Source: Mesotaenium endlicherianum (lineage: Eukaryota > Streptophyta > Zygnematophyceae > Zygnematales > Mesotaeniaceae). From it: a DNA stretch of 64,000 nt. The stretch is taken from contig WELA01009316.1 of NCBI GenBank assembly GCA_009602735.1, positions 8,098-72,097 on the forward strand, read 5' to 3'. The translations under genes and the position numbers were made by a program. The notes beneath the pieces were generated by a model. The model saw only the letters and a list, made by a program, of their open reading frames with translations, was not told where the DNA came from and did not search any database. This document shows positions 16,863 through 28,200 of this stretch, one piece after another. The stretch's first letter is position 1. Each line of letters opens with the position of its first letter.

Positions 16863-18360
16863 ATGCGGCTGAGGAGTGGAAGACTCTACTACCCTGTGGA
16901 GCCTGCGGAAGGTTCTGATTCAAGCCAGAGTCCACGAGGAAGTGAGACATCTGAGCGCACGGATAACCTGTGGAGTGAGCAACCGTCGGGAGACGAGTCT
17001 TGCCATACTGCCACAAACGGTGAGAATCCGTATAAAGCGCAAGCCTTTGTACCCAATTTGGGCAGAGAGCACGACGCGTGGGGTAAAGTTAGTGAGTCTT
17101 GGTCACCATTCGAAATGACTGGTGATGATAAGGATAAAAATCCTAAGTTCAAGTTGTATACAAAGTGTTTTAGTGGACAAACCGGTGGAAATAGTCTCAC
17201 TTTCGAAGAGTTTGATGAGATCTATTGGGCTGATTTCTTTGAGAGAATCCGAAAGGATTCTTCTTACACTCAGTCAGTCACTTTTATAAGCTTGGTTCAG
17301 TACTTGGACAAGGATGCCTTGTTGCTTTATCGCCAATTCCGGAAGGATGAGAACCTTACCCAGGAATGGGCGTTTGACGAGCAAAAGAAGGCGAGGGATT
17401 TAAAAATCCAGAAAGAGGCTGCGAAAGCCCGCCTATCTGCTTTGTCATCAAGAAGAGCAATACCTGCTGCACCTGTTGAGAGCGTAGACTTAGCTGCACT
17501 AACACAAGAATTAACAAATGCCATAAGGCAACTCACCGAGGGTCAGCAGCGAGCGGCTACTCGAGATGATGATGCTGGGTCTGTCGCAGAATTGCGTAAA
17601 GTGTGTGCAGAATTGTCTGAAAAGATTGCTAATGCTCAGGAACGAGTAACGCGCAGGGCTGCACCTTTTACAGGGCAGAATGGTGATAGTGCCACCACGG
17701 AAGCAAGCCATGCGCAAGCGTTGGCTAGTTGCCGTAGGGATATGGAGGCTGGGAATGACCAGTTAGACTCTGAGCACTGTCTGCGTCGTTTCTTTAAGTT
17801 CCCAGAGGATCGCAGTCTTAAGGTGCACCATTATGTGCATTTTGTCCGTCAGAAGAACGAGACAGTGATGGAGGTCAAATCCAGATTGGTAGACCTTGCC
17901 AAGAAGGCAGGAATCTGTGAGCCTAGGATTGTGGCTGACAAATTCTTATTGTGTTTGGGTAGAGACACAGATCGGGAGGTCAGGTCGCACCTATCTGCGA
18001 AACGCGGAATCGACTGGAACATCGACGAGGCTGCTGAAATAGCACGCAATGTCGAGGAAGGTAAAGTCTGGTACAAGGAGGCTTCCAGGACGCTTATGGC
18101 TCTTGAGAGAAAGGAGGAATTCTTTCAGCCTAAGGCCAATAGCTCTAATTTTCAGTTTAAGAAGAAAAGCGGGTCTTTCAATAGGTTTGCAAAGCACGCC
18201 AACACTGCTGAGATAGCAGAGGGCTGTTGGAATTGCGAGAAATTGGGACATCAGAAAAGAGATTGTCCGTACCCGGATGCTAATCAATTGTCTGTTAGCA
18301 AGGCGCAGGTATGCGCACATTGCAACAAAGAGGGACACTCAGAAAATGAGTGTTGGTCCA
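16863..18360 (+). CDS. gag part of the outer retroelement
   Basis: A Ty3-type gag polyprotein. The first ATG in frame is at 16863, although the open frame reaches upstream into the terminal repeat. The middle contains a capsid-like helical region (DRSLKVHHYVHFVRQKNET and the region that follows). Two CCHC zinc knuckles lie near 18226-18267 (CWNCEKLGHQKRDC) and 18313-18354 (CAHCNKEGHSENEC), the nucleocapsid RNA-binding signature. It leads into the protease region. Confidence 0.85.
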
Positions 18361-18959
18361 AGAACCCAAATCTGAAGCCACTATGGGCTAATGCTGCCAC
18401 GAAAGAGACAGATAAGGGTAAGAAAAAGGAGAAAGGTAACTCTGGTAACCGAAAGGGTAAACAGAAGTATGATGCTATGAGTGCAGAGATTGCAGAGTTG
18501 AATGCTCAATTTGCAAAACTATATGTGCCTAATGTCTATTATGATGCCGATGTGGCCGAAAAGATCGTCTGCAAAGGCGAGAAGCTGACGCCTGAGAAGG
18601 CCGTGGCTGCAACGGCTGCGGAGCGCGCAGATCATGATCGTCTGGTTCCAAGGAATGCTGGGAAGCTTTCTTTGACCTTTTGGATCACTCTCGATGAGAA
18701 CAAGATTGCGCAGCTACGACAAGCCAAGCCTGGGTTACGCAAGACATTTAGTTTTTCGCTGGAGAAGCTGAAGGCTCTGGTGGAACACCGGATTCAGCAC
18801 ATTCCTTGTCTTTTACTCGCTGATCTGCGTCCTACGTATCCTTTCACGGTTGAAGAAGCCGGACAGCAGCTGGACATAGCTGAGGAAGGCGCGAACAGCG
18901 CTTTGCTGCCTACTAATTTTAGCACTGTGAAAGTGCTGAACAAGGATAGAGTTTTGACG

Positions 18960-19290
18960 TTCAACGACTGGGCCGCTCCCAATATCCTATTGGACACTGG
19001 CGCACAGCCAGTAATCTTGGGAAAGCGAGCTGGAAAGCTCTGGGATTGACGGCAAGGGACCTGAAAGAAAGTCCTTTTCAGTTGAGGACTGCATCTGGGC
19101 AGATTTCAAAGTCTTGTGGAATTACCCGCAAGCCTGTGAAAATCACAGTAAACTTGGGGAAACCTGAGGCGTCACTGCTCATAGAATGCACAGTGACAGA
19201 GGCAGAGACCTATGATGTTCTCTTGGGGACAGAAGCTCTGATTCCCCTGGGTATGGTCATCGACCTGCAAAAGCAGAGGGTGACTTACCA
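18960..19290 (+). CDS. Aspartic protease part of the outer retroelement
   Basis: ILLDTGAQPVILG carries the D-T/S-G-A active-site signature of retroviral-type aspartic proteases. Further on, YDVLLGTEALIPLGMVID matches the conserved C-terminal part of the fold (hydrophobic, then LG-x-D/E). The domain stands directly before the methyltransferase, which is an unusual neighbour; in typical Ty3 elements RT follows the protease. Confidence 0.8.
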
Positions 19291-19639
19291 GTCGACAGAT
19301 AGACAACCGACAGGAGAAATTCCTGTAAAAATGGTTTGCTTGGGAGAGGTGAACTACGGACTGCTAGACTGTTGTGTGAATAACCGGTATCCAGACCATT
19401 ATGACCTCATCATGCAACGCAAAGAGGAGGGCTACATAAGCGTCAACATGCCGACTCCCTTGGTTTGGCAACCTCGGATTATGGAACAACTGGAAGCTGT
19501 GAGTAACAGGGACCGTGGCTCGCAAGAGCTGCTGCCAGTTCCTTATCCAATTAAGTCTGCTGCCAATTTGATGCCTGGAGTAGACCCGCTGCCGCAAGGC
19601 ATTGTGAGGATGGAAGATCCTTTTCGCAGGAGAGGAGTA

Positions 19640-20575
19640 GTAGTGCTGGAATTGTTCACCGGACTTGGTTCTGGAACCATCTCACTGATTCAGCGAGGTA
19701 TCCAGGTATCCAAAGTGCTGTATGTGGACAATGATGAGAGTGCTTTCACAGCATTTAAGGAGGTAATGAGTCAGATGCGGCAAATGCATCATTTTAAGGC
19801 GTTGGTGCCTACTGACTCTAGTTTGGTGCGTCTTGCTGGAGGAAACATTCTCGATATGAAGTCTGAGGACCTGTATGGTTACAAGATTGACTGGATCTTT
19901 GCGGGATTCCCTTGTCAACCTTTCTCGCAAGCTGGGAACAGGAGGGGATTCAATGACGCGCGAGCACAACACTGGAGATGGATGGTGAAAATCATCAGTA
20001 TGCTGCGGGAACGCCAGCATCTCTACCCACCAGTGTTTGTGATTGAGAATGTACATCCAGGGATGGATTACAACCAGATGAAGCCAGGAGATTCATGGCT
20101 GGTCTTCGACTCCACCCTGGGTCATCATGTATTGATCAACGACGCCAGGCACGGAGGACTCTCACACCGGGCCAGACTATTCTGGACCAACGGCATGTCC
20201 ATTGAAATCCTGAGGGAGATGGAGGAGATTACGCGGCGCTCACTAACAGCAGTATCTGTGGGAGAAGCACTGATGGTGGAAACCAAGCCAGTGATCAGGA
20301 GGGATTCCTACCCACAGTACGTCGTCAACGAGCCAGGCCGGCCAAGGGTGGTGCTGCCCACCTTCACGGCATACCCAAGATCTCGCGCATTCGTGAATGG
20401 AGGACCAGGAATGGTCAAGAATGCGCACAACAGAGAAGCTCAGTGGAGAGAGCCGACAGCTGAAGAGAAGAAAAGTGCTTGGGGGTACCCAACTCCATTG
20501 CACAAGAAATTGTTGCGATGGTGGGACAGGATGACGCTGGGAAATTATTTGGCAATATGATTGGGCATCACTCCA
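19640..20575 (+). CDS. C5 cytosine DNA methyltransferase domain inside the outer retroelement
   Basis: The expected motifs occur in canonical order. Motif I is VLELFTGLGSGTISL (AdoMet binding, about 19643-19690). Motif II is LYVDNDESAF. Motif IV is GFPCQPFSQAG with the catalytic Cys in PCQ (about 19900-19935). Motif VI is FVIENV (about 20035-20052). A motif VIII-like HRARLFW lies near 20165-20185. A GN-containing motif X-like stretch lies at about 20545-20570. PCQ and ENV recall bacterial and DNMT1-type enzymes, while HRARLFW recalls DNMT3, so I do not assign a subfamily. Such enzymes add a methyl group to C5 of cytosine in DNA. Position between protease and RT indicates it was part of the element's polyprotein, not a host gene caught by chance. 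Retroelement methyltransferases of charophytes and dinoflagellates are the known precedent. Confidence 0.93.
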
Positions 20576-22561
20576 TGACGTGGTCGGTGGAGACGATTAC
20601 GACTTGGCAGCAGATGACATTCTCTGACAAGCCTATGCCCAGGCCGAGACCAGTAACGATTGAAGTCCATGTGGTGCCAACCTCTGATCAGAGAGTTATC
20701 AGGGAAGCGCATCAGCGACAAGAAGAATATGGTGTTGAAAGGGACGCAGCCGAGGCTGACCAAGGTAAAGCACTCAGAGAAACCAGAGTGGCGGAGCTGA
20801 CCAGGTGTCAAGACCTACTGGCGCAAATTGACAATCGGATGGCGGCTCTACACGACCCTCTAGAAAGAGAGCTGCAAAGGCTGGGAGAAGACGTAGCCAT
20901 GGAAGACCAGGCAACTGGTGAAGCAAACCCTTTGGCGAGCGCTGTAACAAGCAAATCACAGGAGATCCCATCATCTGCAGATTGCTCCAGCCAAATATCT
21001 GTGAAGATGCCGGAAGGGGAGGGAGAGACCACTTCTGAGTTACAGAACATGGCCCAAGACCAGGTCTTTGGAGGCCCATCCCCAGATGCGGCAACGTCAA
21101 GATGTGAAGAACGCCAGTGCTATAGTGGCGAATGGGCCGAAGAATGCAGTCAGAATTCAGGAAATTCTGGAGGGTCTGGAAAGATCATTTGCCTGGAGGT
21201 GATCTTTGAAGAACGCAGGAAGGAGACGGTCGAGAGATTGCCCGCCACACTTGTTCTGATGAGCCCAGAGCCAGAGGCCAAAGCAACCACAAGACACAGT
21301 TGGCAGCACAGCTGAGTCAATCACCAGGAAAATCATGGAGCAGCTGCTGGAAGCAGACGCCCCTCGACTCAAGGAAGAGAAAGTGGTAAAAGCAGCTCGC
21401 GCTCTACAGTCAGCCATCATCAACACGGCGAGGCTCAACACAGGAGGGGATGAAGAACTGTCGCCTCCTGGAATAGAGAAGCTGGAGGAGGGAGAGGATG
21501 CAGAGATGCAAGGTCTCCTAGAGTTTGAGTTGCAATCACTCAACAATGGAGGGGAAGCCAGGGAAGAAATTCCACGTTTTTCCACGCCAAAGTTGGATCT
21601 GCTTGACTTGCAGGAGCTGAGGACAGACGACTGGGTAGTTGACCACCTGATGGGGCCAAGCCCGGCAGACCTTTATGAAGAACTAAGGTCACCAACATCC
21701 AGTACCCCTAATGCCAGTCTTTCAGTGGCAGAGCCCAAGTCAACCGCACGACCGCCGCAACGGCAGGAGGTGACTGCCTGCACTGCTAAAGTGGAGACAG
21801 CGCAAGGTAAGCCCAAGGGTCGCGCAAGCAGACCAAGGAAGGTGGCCCGTGAGGGTAACGCATTTTTTAGGAGGATGTTAAAGCGATATTTCAAGCATAA
21901 AGGGAAGGCTCAGGGAGAGGGCGTTCCGCGAGGAACCACAACCCTACCTCCTCCGCCTCTGCGGGATATTCTGCAGAGAGAGGGAGAGGACGGCTTGATT
22001 TGCAGGGCAATGGCATTGGGCATCAGTATGCCGCCAGGCATTAGAACGCCCTTGCTGCAACTATCAGACCTTAGGATGCAGAGGCCGGAGGCACCTGCTC
22101 CCACGACACCAGCAATCCCAAATTGGGAACTGATGGATCTGAGAAATACCATCAGCCGCTTGACCGCAGCAGATGATGCTTTCCTCGCACAACTAGCGGC
22201 ACCTCAAAGGCCGCAAACGTTGGCGCAGGCATGGACGGTCACACCACCCGCAAGGGCGGAGTATGGCACGATCGTCGCCCGCATGGCTATTATTGAGCGA
22301 GAGTGGGGCTGGGTAATCAGCCCTAGGATAGATCCTGCAGTTTGGCCAGTGGCAAACCAACCTCGGCCACGTAAAGAAGGAGGAACCGGGACCAGTTGGA
22401 TTGCAGTCAACGAGGAAAGGTTCCTGAGGCAACCCATTCGGAGGCGCCTGACGTACACCTCACAGCAGGAGAGGCGACGCGTCATTGGGAAAGGTAAAAA
22501 GCCTAGGAAACAGGCTGCAGAGCCTATGGCAACGGAGGAGCAAGCTGCAAAGCCTGCTACC
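20576..22561 (+). CDS. Unassigned coding stretch of the outer retroelement between methyltransferase and RT
   Basis: About 2 kb is largely open on the + strand but resembles no family I know. The encoded sequence is rich in Glu, Gln, Ala and Pro, with a helical, possibly coiled-coil portion near 20720-20900 and a basic, Pro-rich portion near 21780-21960. It ends where the inner chromovirus is inserted. It may be a linker, a host-derived insert or a fast-evolving accessory domain. No catalytic motif is visible. Confidence 0.6.
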
Positions 22562-23280
22562 TGAAATGAATCGACTTACCAAATAGGCGATTAACAATTA
22601 ATAAAGATCTTTATATCAGCAAGTAATCTTTATGGTATTTCCGTTAACTCGTTAAACGGCAAAGGACAATACACTAGCAGGGAATACTACTCGTCAGTCA
22701 AATGGGAGTAAACTAGCATGAATAATGCAAATCAGTAAACTCATACATAAGCAAGGTTAGAAGACAGTGCGTATCAATGGCTTCTCGCCTTGGATTCAGA
22801 TCTCTCTCAGTAAGCTGTACAAGAGAGTTGGCCTCGTTTCCGAATGCCGAACTCGAGAGCAATGCCTAGCATATGTACATGGAATGAGTTTACTGTTCAA
22901 CGGTCAGTGCGATGGCACCGCCTACCCGGGAGTTAACCACGTTGGTAGGACCTCGGTTAACCAAATCCACCGCCATCTCCCATCATCCCGAATAGCCATC
23001 CATCATAGGGATGTCATCTGGCTATTCATCTAGCATATCGCACTTAGATGCATATCAAGGCAGTTCGCTGCTACCGAGTACGGAAGTCAGCTGGCTGTCA
23101 AAGAATGGGTCAGCAAGCTGACTTATATGGACTTCAGCCTGCTGCTTTCGGCTGAGTCATTAAACTGATAATTATGTAAAGTCCAGCAGACTGACTATTA
23201 ACTAAAGTTCAGCAGGCTGAACTTAATTAACTATTATATTTAAATGAATATTATATCCACTAATATACTGATTCATTACA
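22562..23280 (-). repeat. Downstream (3') LTR of the inner chromovirus
   Basis: 719 bp, starting TGAAATGAATC and ending GATTCATTACA on the + strand, so TG...CA with an 11-bp terminal inverted match. It is nearly identical to 30504-31222 and closely similar to the solo LTR at 35495-36213. A short open frame of 88 codons inside it recurs in all three copies and is not taken as a gene. Confidence 0.95.
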
Positions 23281-23294
23281 ATCCCTCCAACTTA
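23281..23294 (-). other. Candidate polypurine tract of the inner chromovirus
   Basis: Read on the - strand, this stretch is a mostly purine run (ttggagggat at its end) directly abutting the TG of the 3' LTR. Position fits plus-strand priming; the tract is short and not pure purine. Confidence 0.5.
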
Positions 23295-23393
23295 ACTTGT
23301 TGTCGCCTCGACAACATTAAACTGCAGAAATTTTAAATAAGGGAACTGAACCTGACCAGCCTCCCTTACTGACTGCCTCTTCAGCGTGTCACC

Positions 23394-24626
23394 TTAAGGG
23401 GTTGTTCCTGGGGCTTCAGGGTCAGGAGACGGAGATCTGGACCTAGATCTGGACAGCCCTCTAGGTCTGTCAGCTGGCCTTCTAAAGAACCCTGTTTGCT
23501 CTAAAGTTGGCCCTCGAGGAGAACGGAGGATGGTGGCCTGCTCTTCAACCACTTGGGTGTTGATTCCCACATAGACAGGCATTCCAGTAGGATGCTGAAA
23601 TACATTGGCTAGAGGTACATGCCCCTGAGCGGAGGGGGAGGCTGGCATACCTCTGGCCCACCCGCGTGTCCCTCTTCTGGCACCCCTGTCCTCTGGGGAT
23701 TTCTGTCTGTGTCTGCTGCCCAGTACAGTCAGATCAGCTTCTTCCCCTGCTTGGGCAGGTGGGCTGGGGGAGCGAGCGCGGGGTCCAGTTGTCGCCATAA
23801 CGGGGATCACATTCCACACACCTGATCGTGGTTCTTTAGGAAGCGCCCCTGCCTGTCCCTGGGTATCCTGAGTACCTGCTGCTGATGCTTCTCCTCTGCC
23901 TTGTTCTTCTTCCTCATCCTCCTCATCCTCCTCCTCGGAGAGAGTAGGGGTCTCGTCCACTAAGTCGTCCTGCTCCCTAGTAGACATGGAGTAGTCTACC
24001 GACCTCCCTTTCTTAGGGCGCGCTGGAGGTTGCTTGGCCTTCAGCCTACTGATATCTATCCGGCCTGCATTCTTTGCCCATTTGACAAAGGCATGCTTTC
24101 CCTTAGAGAAGTACTCTCTTCCCCTCCTCCTATGTTCCTTGGTCTCTGCATTCATATTGCTCAGGCATCCATTCAGCCTGGGGTCCCAAGGGGCAATGTG
24201 AGGTGGTAGGATGAGATAGCCGTCTAGGCCATAGTGGAAGTCATCCGGTTGGGCTCGGTCACACTCCTGCTTCTTATTTGTGACGGTCATCCACCTCCAG
24301 TCTGTTGGCTGCTGGTAGTACTGGGGTCCGTGCTCAGCCTTCCTCAGTTTACACGGGAACCAGTGGGGAGAGAACATCTGCTGTCCTGCTTCCCTGGCCA
24401 AGTACTCCCAGCTCCTTCTCTCAACTTCATTGTAAGCTGGCAGGAGTGTGAGGTAGAATACGGTATCCTTAAAGCTATCGGGCCGCATGCTGACCATCCG
24501 GATGAGTCTCTGATCTCCCACTATTCCCGGTATGGGGACCGGCTTGTCCTCCGAATCATCTGCGAGATACCGGGCCTGATCTGCTGTATAGCCCACCATC
24601 TTGGCATAATCTTCGTAAAGGACCAC
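23394..24626 (-). CDS. Accessory open frame downstream of pol in the inner chromovirus, function unknown
   Basis: A 410-codon open frame in the position where some LTR elements keep env. It has no signal peptide, transmembrane segment or Cys pattern that would suggest an envelope. The first half is globular in composition (many Trp, Tyr and Pro, for example HWFPCKLRK). The middle has a long acidic run (LSEEEDEEDEEEEQ). The C-terminal third is rich in Arg, Ser and Pro (SRSRSRSPSPDPE), like disordered nuclear proteins. I do not recognise the family. Confidence 0.6.
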   Translation of the reverse strand: MVLYEDYAKMVGYTADQARYLADDSEDKPVPIPGIVGDQRLIRMVSMRPDSFKDTVFYLTLLPAYNEVERRSWEYLAREAGQQMFSPHWFPCKLRKAEHGPQYYQQPTDWRWMTVTNKKQECDRAQPDDFHYGLDGYLILPPHIAPWDPRLNGCLSNMNAETKEHRRRGREYFSKGKHAFVKWAKNAGRIDISRLKAKQPPARPKKGRSVDYSMSTREQDDLVDETPTLSEEEDEEDEEEEQGRGEASAAGTQDTQGQAGALPKEPRSGVWNVIPVMATTGPRARSPSPPAQAGEEADLTVLGSRHRQKSPEDRGARRGTRGWARGMPASPSAQGHVPLANVFQHPTGMPVYVGINTQVVEEQATILRSPRGPTLEQTGFFRRPADRPRGLSRSRSRSPSPDPEAPGTTP

Positions 24627-24630
24627 GCCG

Positions 24631-24690
24631 GTTTAGGGTTTAGGGTTTAGGGTTTAGGGTTTAGGATTTAGGGTTTAGGATTTAGGGTTT
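24631..24690. repeat. Interstitial telomere-type repeat (TTTAGGG) inside the inner chromovirus
   Basis: About eight to nine tandem units of the plant-type heptamer, mostly TTTAGGG with two TTTAGGA variants. It lies between two open frames of the inner element's 3' region. The G-rich strand is the + strand of this window. It may mark repair of a break with telomeric DNA, or be carried by the whole family. Confidence 0.95.
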
Positions 24691-24962
24691 TTCTCTTCTG
24701 CTGCTGCCGCTTCTTCTTGCTGTTTCTTCTGTCTCTCCTCCTCAGCCTTCCTGAGGTTTTCCGCTTCCTGATCCTTCTTCCTCTGTGCCTCTTCTGCCGC
24801 TTCTTGTTGCTTGCGGACCCTTTCTTGTTCTCTCCTGGTGAGGGACGTCGCCGCCAGCTCCTTCTGGTATTGCTCCATTGTCCTCCTGGCTTCTTCTGCC
24901 TTGCGCTTTCTGTCCTCCTTTTGTGTGGTGGGCGCCATCCTGCACATGTAACCAGGGCACAA
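24675..24962 (-). CDS. Small coiled-coil open frame in the 3' region of the inner chromovirus
   Basis: About 85-95 codons of strongly charged helix (Lys, Arg, Glu, Gln, Ala), for example REQERVRKQQEAAEEAQRK, a likely coiled coil. It lies downstream of pol and next to the telomere-type repeat. Its function is unknown. Confidence 0.45.
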   Translation of the reverse strand: MCPGYMCRMAPTTQKEDRKRKAEEARRTMEQYQKELAATSLTRREQERVRKQQEAAEEAQRKKDQEAENLRKAEEERQKKQQEEAAAAEEKNPKS

Positions 24963-25205
24963 GTTAGTAGGATATGGACCTTTGTCATAGGGATTGCAGG
25001 AAGTATGTTAGTATTTAGTATAGTGGCTTCGCTGCTGTTTACCTTACAGGATGATTGCTAAAAGTTGACGTAGTTGCGATGCGCTACACATAAACGTATG
25101 AGTGTGTTTTTATCGCTCTCGCTCACTAACTGTCATATATTTTCCCCTCCAACTTAAATGGAGACAGGACCGCCTGTCACCTTCCCGTGTCAACTGAAAT
25201 GACAG

Positions 25206-28200
25206 TTATGGAGGGACTCCAGCGGCCCGAAGGTGGAACCGTGTCAACGCCCCTTTGGCATTGGTCAAGTGGTCCTTAAACTCCCAAGTGTCCCCAGAGG
25301 CATCGTAACCCTTCCATCGAATGAGGTATTTCATGACATATTTAGACGATCGACGGACCGAGCGAGCGTCTAAAATCTCATCGACCTCATATTCCTCAGG
25401 GTCGCCGTCCCGGACAGCGGGGACCGGTCCCGGTTGGACAGGGAACCGACCTGTGAACAGTGTATCACCTTTGATGTACGGTTCCAGGAAGGAGACATTA
25501 AAGACCGGGTGCCCCTTGTATTCAGCTGACATGTTCAGTTTGTAAGCATTCTGACCGACACGACGGACCACCGAATATGGACCGACCCAGACAGGGCCAA
25601 GCTTTTTCTTGACCACACCAGGGAGGTACAGGTGCTGAGAATGCAGTTTGACTAAATCCCCCTTGGAAAATGTCAGTTCCCGACGGTGTTGATTAGCGTA
25701 TTTTTGTTGGTTTTCTTGGGCCGTGTGCAAGTTTCGTTGGACTTCTGACAGGGTGTCAGCAAACTCCTGAGTTAACTGGAGGGAGACCGGGTTGTCAATC
25801 CCTTCAGGGTGAGTTAAAGATTCCCCTAGCACATCTAGAGGAGACTTAGGGACTCTACCCAGGCTGAGTTCAAAAGGAGTTTTGCCCGTTGACGCGTGCA
25901 CCGCACTGTTGACCGCAAACTGAATTTGAGGCAACAGGTCATCCCAATTATCTTGTTTTTGGTTAATATATGCTCTCAGCACCTCCTGCAGAACTCGGTT
26001 AGTTCTTTCAGTCTGCCCATCAGTCTGAGGGTGGTTTGCTGTGCTGAGCAGCTGTTTGACTCCCATTAACCCCATTAAAGCTCTCCAGAACTTAGAGGTG
26101 AATTTTGAGTCTCTGTCTGAGATGATATTAGAAGGGAGCCCATGTTGGCATACTACATGGTTGTAAAACTGTCTCGCTGTTTCGAGTGCAGTCACTTTGA
26201 CAGTTGTGGGGATAAAAATGACCATTTTTGTCAGTTTATCCACGACTACCAGTATTGAATCATGCCCGTTGGCAGTTCTTGGTAGTGAGACCACCCAGTC
26301 CATGGATATAGTTTCCCAGCGTCCCGCTGGGATGGGTAGCGGTTGCAAGAGACCTCCGGGTGGTGTGTGCCGAGACTTATTTCTCTGACACTGGTCACAG
26401 GACTTGACATATTTCAAGACCTCCCGGGGTAACCCCTCCCAATGATAATGTTTTGCCAGTTTGCCAACAGTTTTGGCCTGCCCCAAATGTCCACCCAGGA
26501 GACTGTCATGAGCTTGACTCAGTAAGAGAGACCTTATTTCCAAATTATTAGGAATGACCAGCTTCAGCCTGCCTGAAGTGGTTTCAGTCACCCAGACCCC
26601 TCCCTTGAGCTTATACCCGAGTGCGGTAGCACGACACATACCAGTAGTGGGGCTGGGCTCAAATGTTGGGTCAGAAAGGTAGGCTTTCCTAAGTTGTTCA
26701 AGGAAGGACTTTTTCACCTTTAGTGAAGTGAGTGCACACAGGACTTTATCTACAGTATGCTGACTAAAGTTCCTTTCTTGCAAGTCAGGTCTTCTAGAGA
26801 GTGCATCAGCAGGATTCAACTTCCCTGGTTTGTAGTCGATCTGGACTTGGAACTGCTCCAGCATCTGGCTCCAGCGGTTCTCCCTCCTCGACAGCTTGGA
26901 CTTCTTCTGAAAGTGGGTCAGAGCTAGATGATCTGTAATCACCTTAAAAGCTTTACCATGTAAGTATGCTCTCCACTGTTTGAGTACATGAATGATAGCT
27001 AGCAGCTCTTTATCATGCACTGAGTAATTAATCTCCGCTGGATTAAATTTCATAGACTCATACAACACAGGATGCCACTCCTGCCGTACCTTACCATCCT
27101 TTGTGGTTTTGTCAGCAGGCTGCAACAAAATAGCACCCATGGCAAAATCAGAGGCATCAGTAACCACCTGCACCGGTTTGCTGGGGTCATACACGGCTAG
27201 CACTGGGGCAGAACAAAGGGCATCTTTAAGGGTCTGGAAGGCAGCCTGCTGCTCTTCCCCCCACACATACCCGATGTCTTTCTTAGTAAGGTCAGTCAGT
27301 TTACTGGCCTTTGTGGAATAATTCTCAATAAATCTCCTATAGTAGTTAGCCAACCCGAGGAAGGATCTAACTTCAGAGACAGACTGTGGTACTGGCCAGT
27401 CCCTTATGGTCTGGACTTTCTTAGGATCCACACTGATGCCCTCTTTACTGACAACGTGGCCTAAGAATTCAATACTTTCCTTAAAGAAATCACACTTGCT
27501 CATTTTAGCATACAAGTGATTTTTCCGCAGAGTGTCCAGCACTTTCTTTAAGTGTTCAGTGTGCTGAGCTTCATCTTTAGAGAAAATTAAAATATCATCC
27601 AGGAAAACTTGCACAAACTTATCCAAATAAGGTCTGAAAATGTCATTCATAGCACCCATAAAGGTAGCAGGAGCATTAGTCAGTCCAAATGGCATCACGT
27701 TGAACTCATAGTGTCCATAACGTGTGCGGAAAGCAGTCTTGTGTTCATCCCCCTCAGCAATTCTGATTTGATGATAACCACTCTTGAGATCTATCTTACT
27801 GAACACCTTAGCGCCAGACAGGGTATCAAGCAAGTCCTCGATTCTGGGTAAAGCATACTTGTTCTTTACTGTAATTCTGTTCAGGGCTCTGTAATCCACA
27901 CACATCCGCATACTGCCATCCTTTTTCTTAACAAATAGGATAGGTGCGCCGTACGGTGATTTACTGGGAGAAATGTAACCATTTTCCTCCAGCTCTGCAA
28001 TCTGTGTTTTCAACTCCTCACTCTCCAAATAAGACAAGCCATACGTGCGTTGCCAGGGTGGCTGGCTACCAGGTAATAAATCAATCCTATGATCTACTTC
28101 CCGCTTAGGGGGTAGTCCTGGAGGCATATTAAACACATCCGTGTACTGAGCAACAATGTTTGCAGCAGTAGGGTGTTCCGGAGGGTGTACCTTTTTCTCA

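Noticed and set aside
22767-23033. 88-codon open frame repeated at 30709-30975 and 35700-35966
   Set aside because: All copies lie within LTRs of the chromovirus family; the frame is chance coding inside the repeat.
23394-24626. Possible envelope gene of the chromovirus
   Set aside because: No signal peptide, transmembrane segment, fusion peptide or Cys pattern; composition is that of a nuclear or disordered protein.
24631-24690. Chromosome end or assembly join at the TTTAGGG run
   Set aside because: The chromovirus continues on both sides between its two LTRs and the target duplication is intact, so the repeat is internal.
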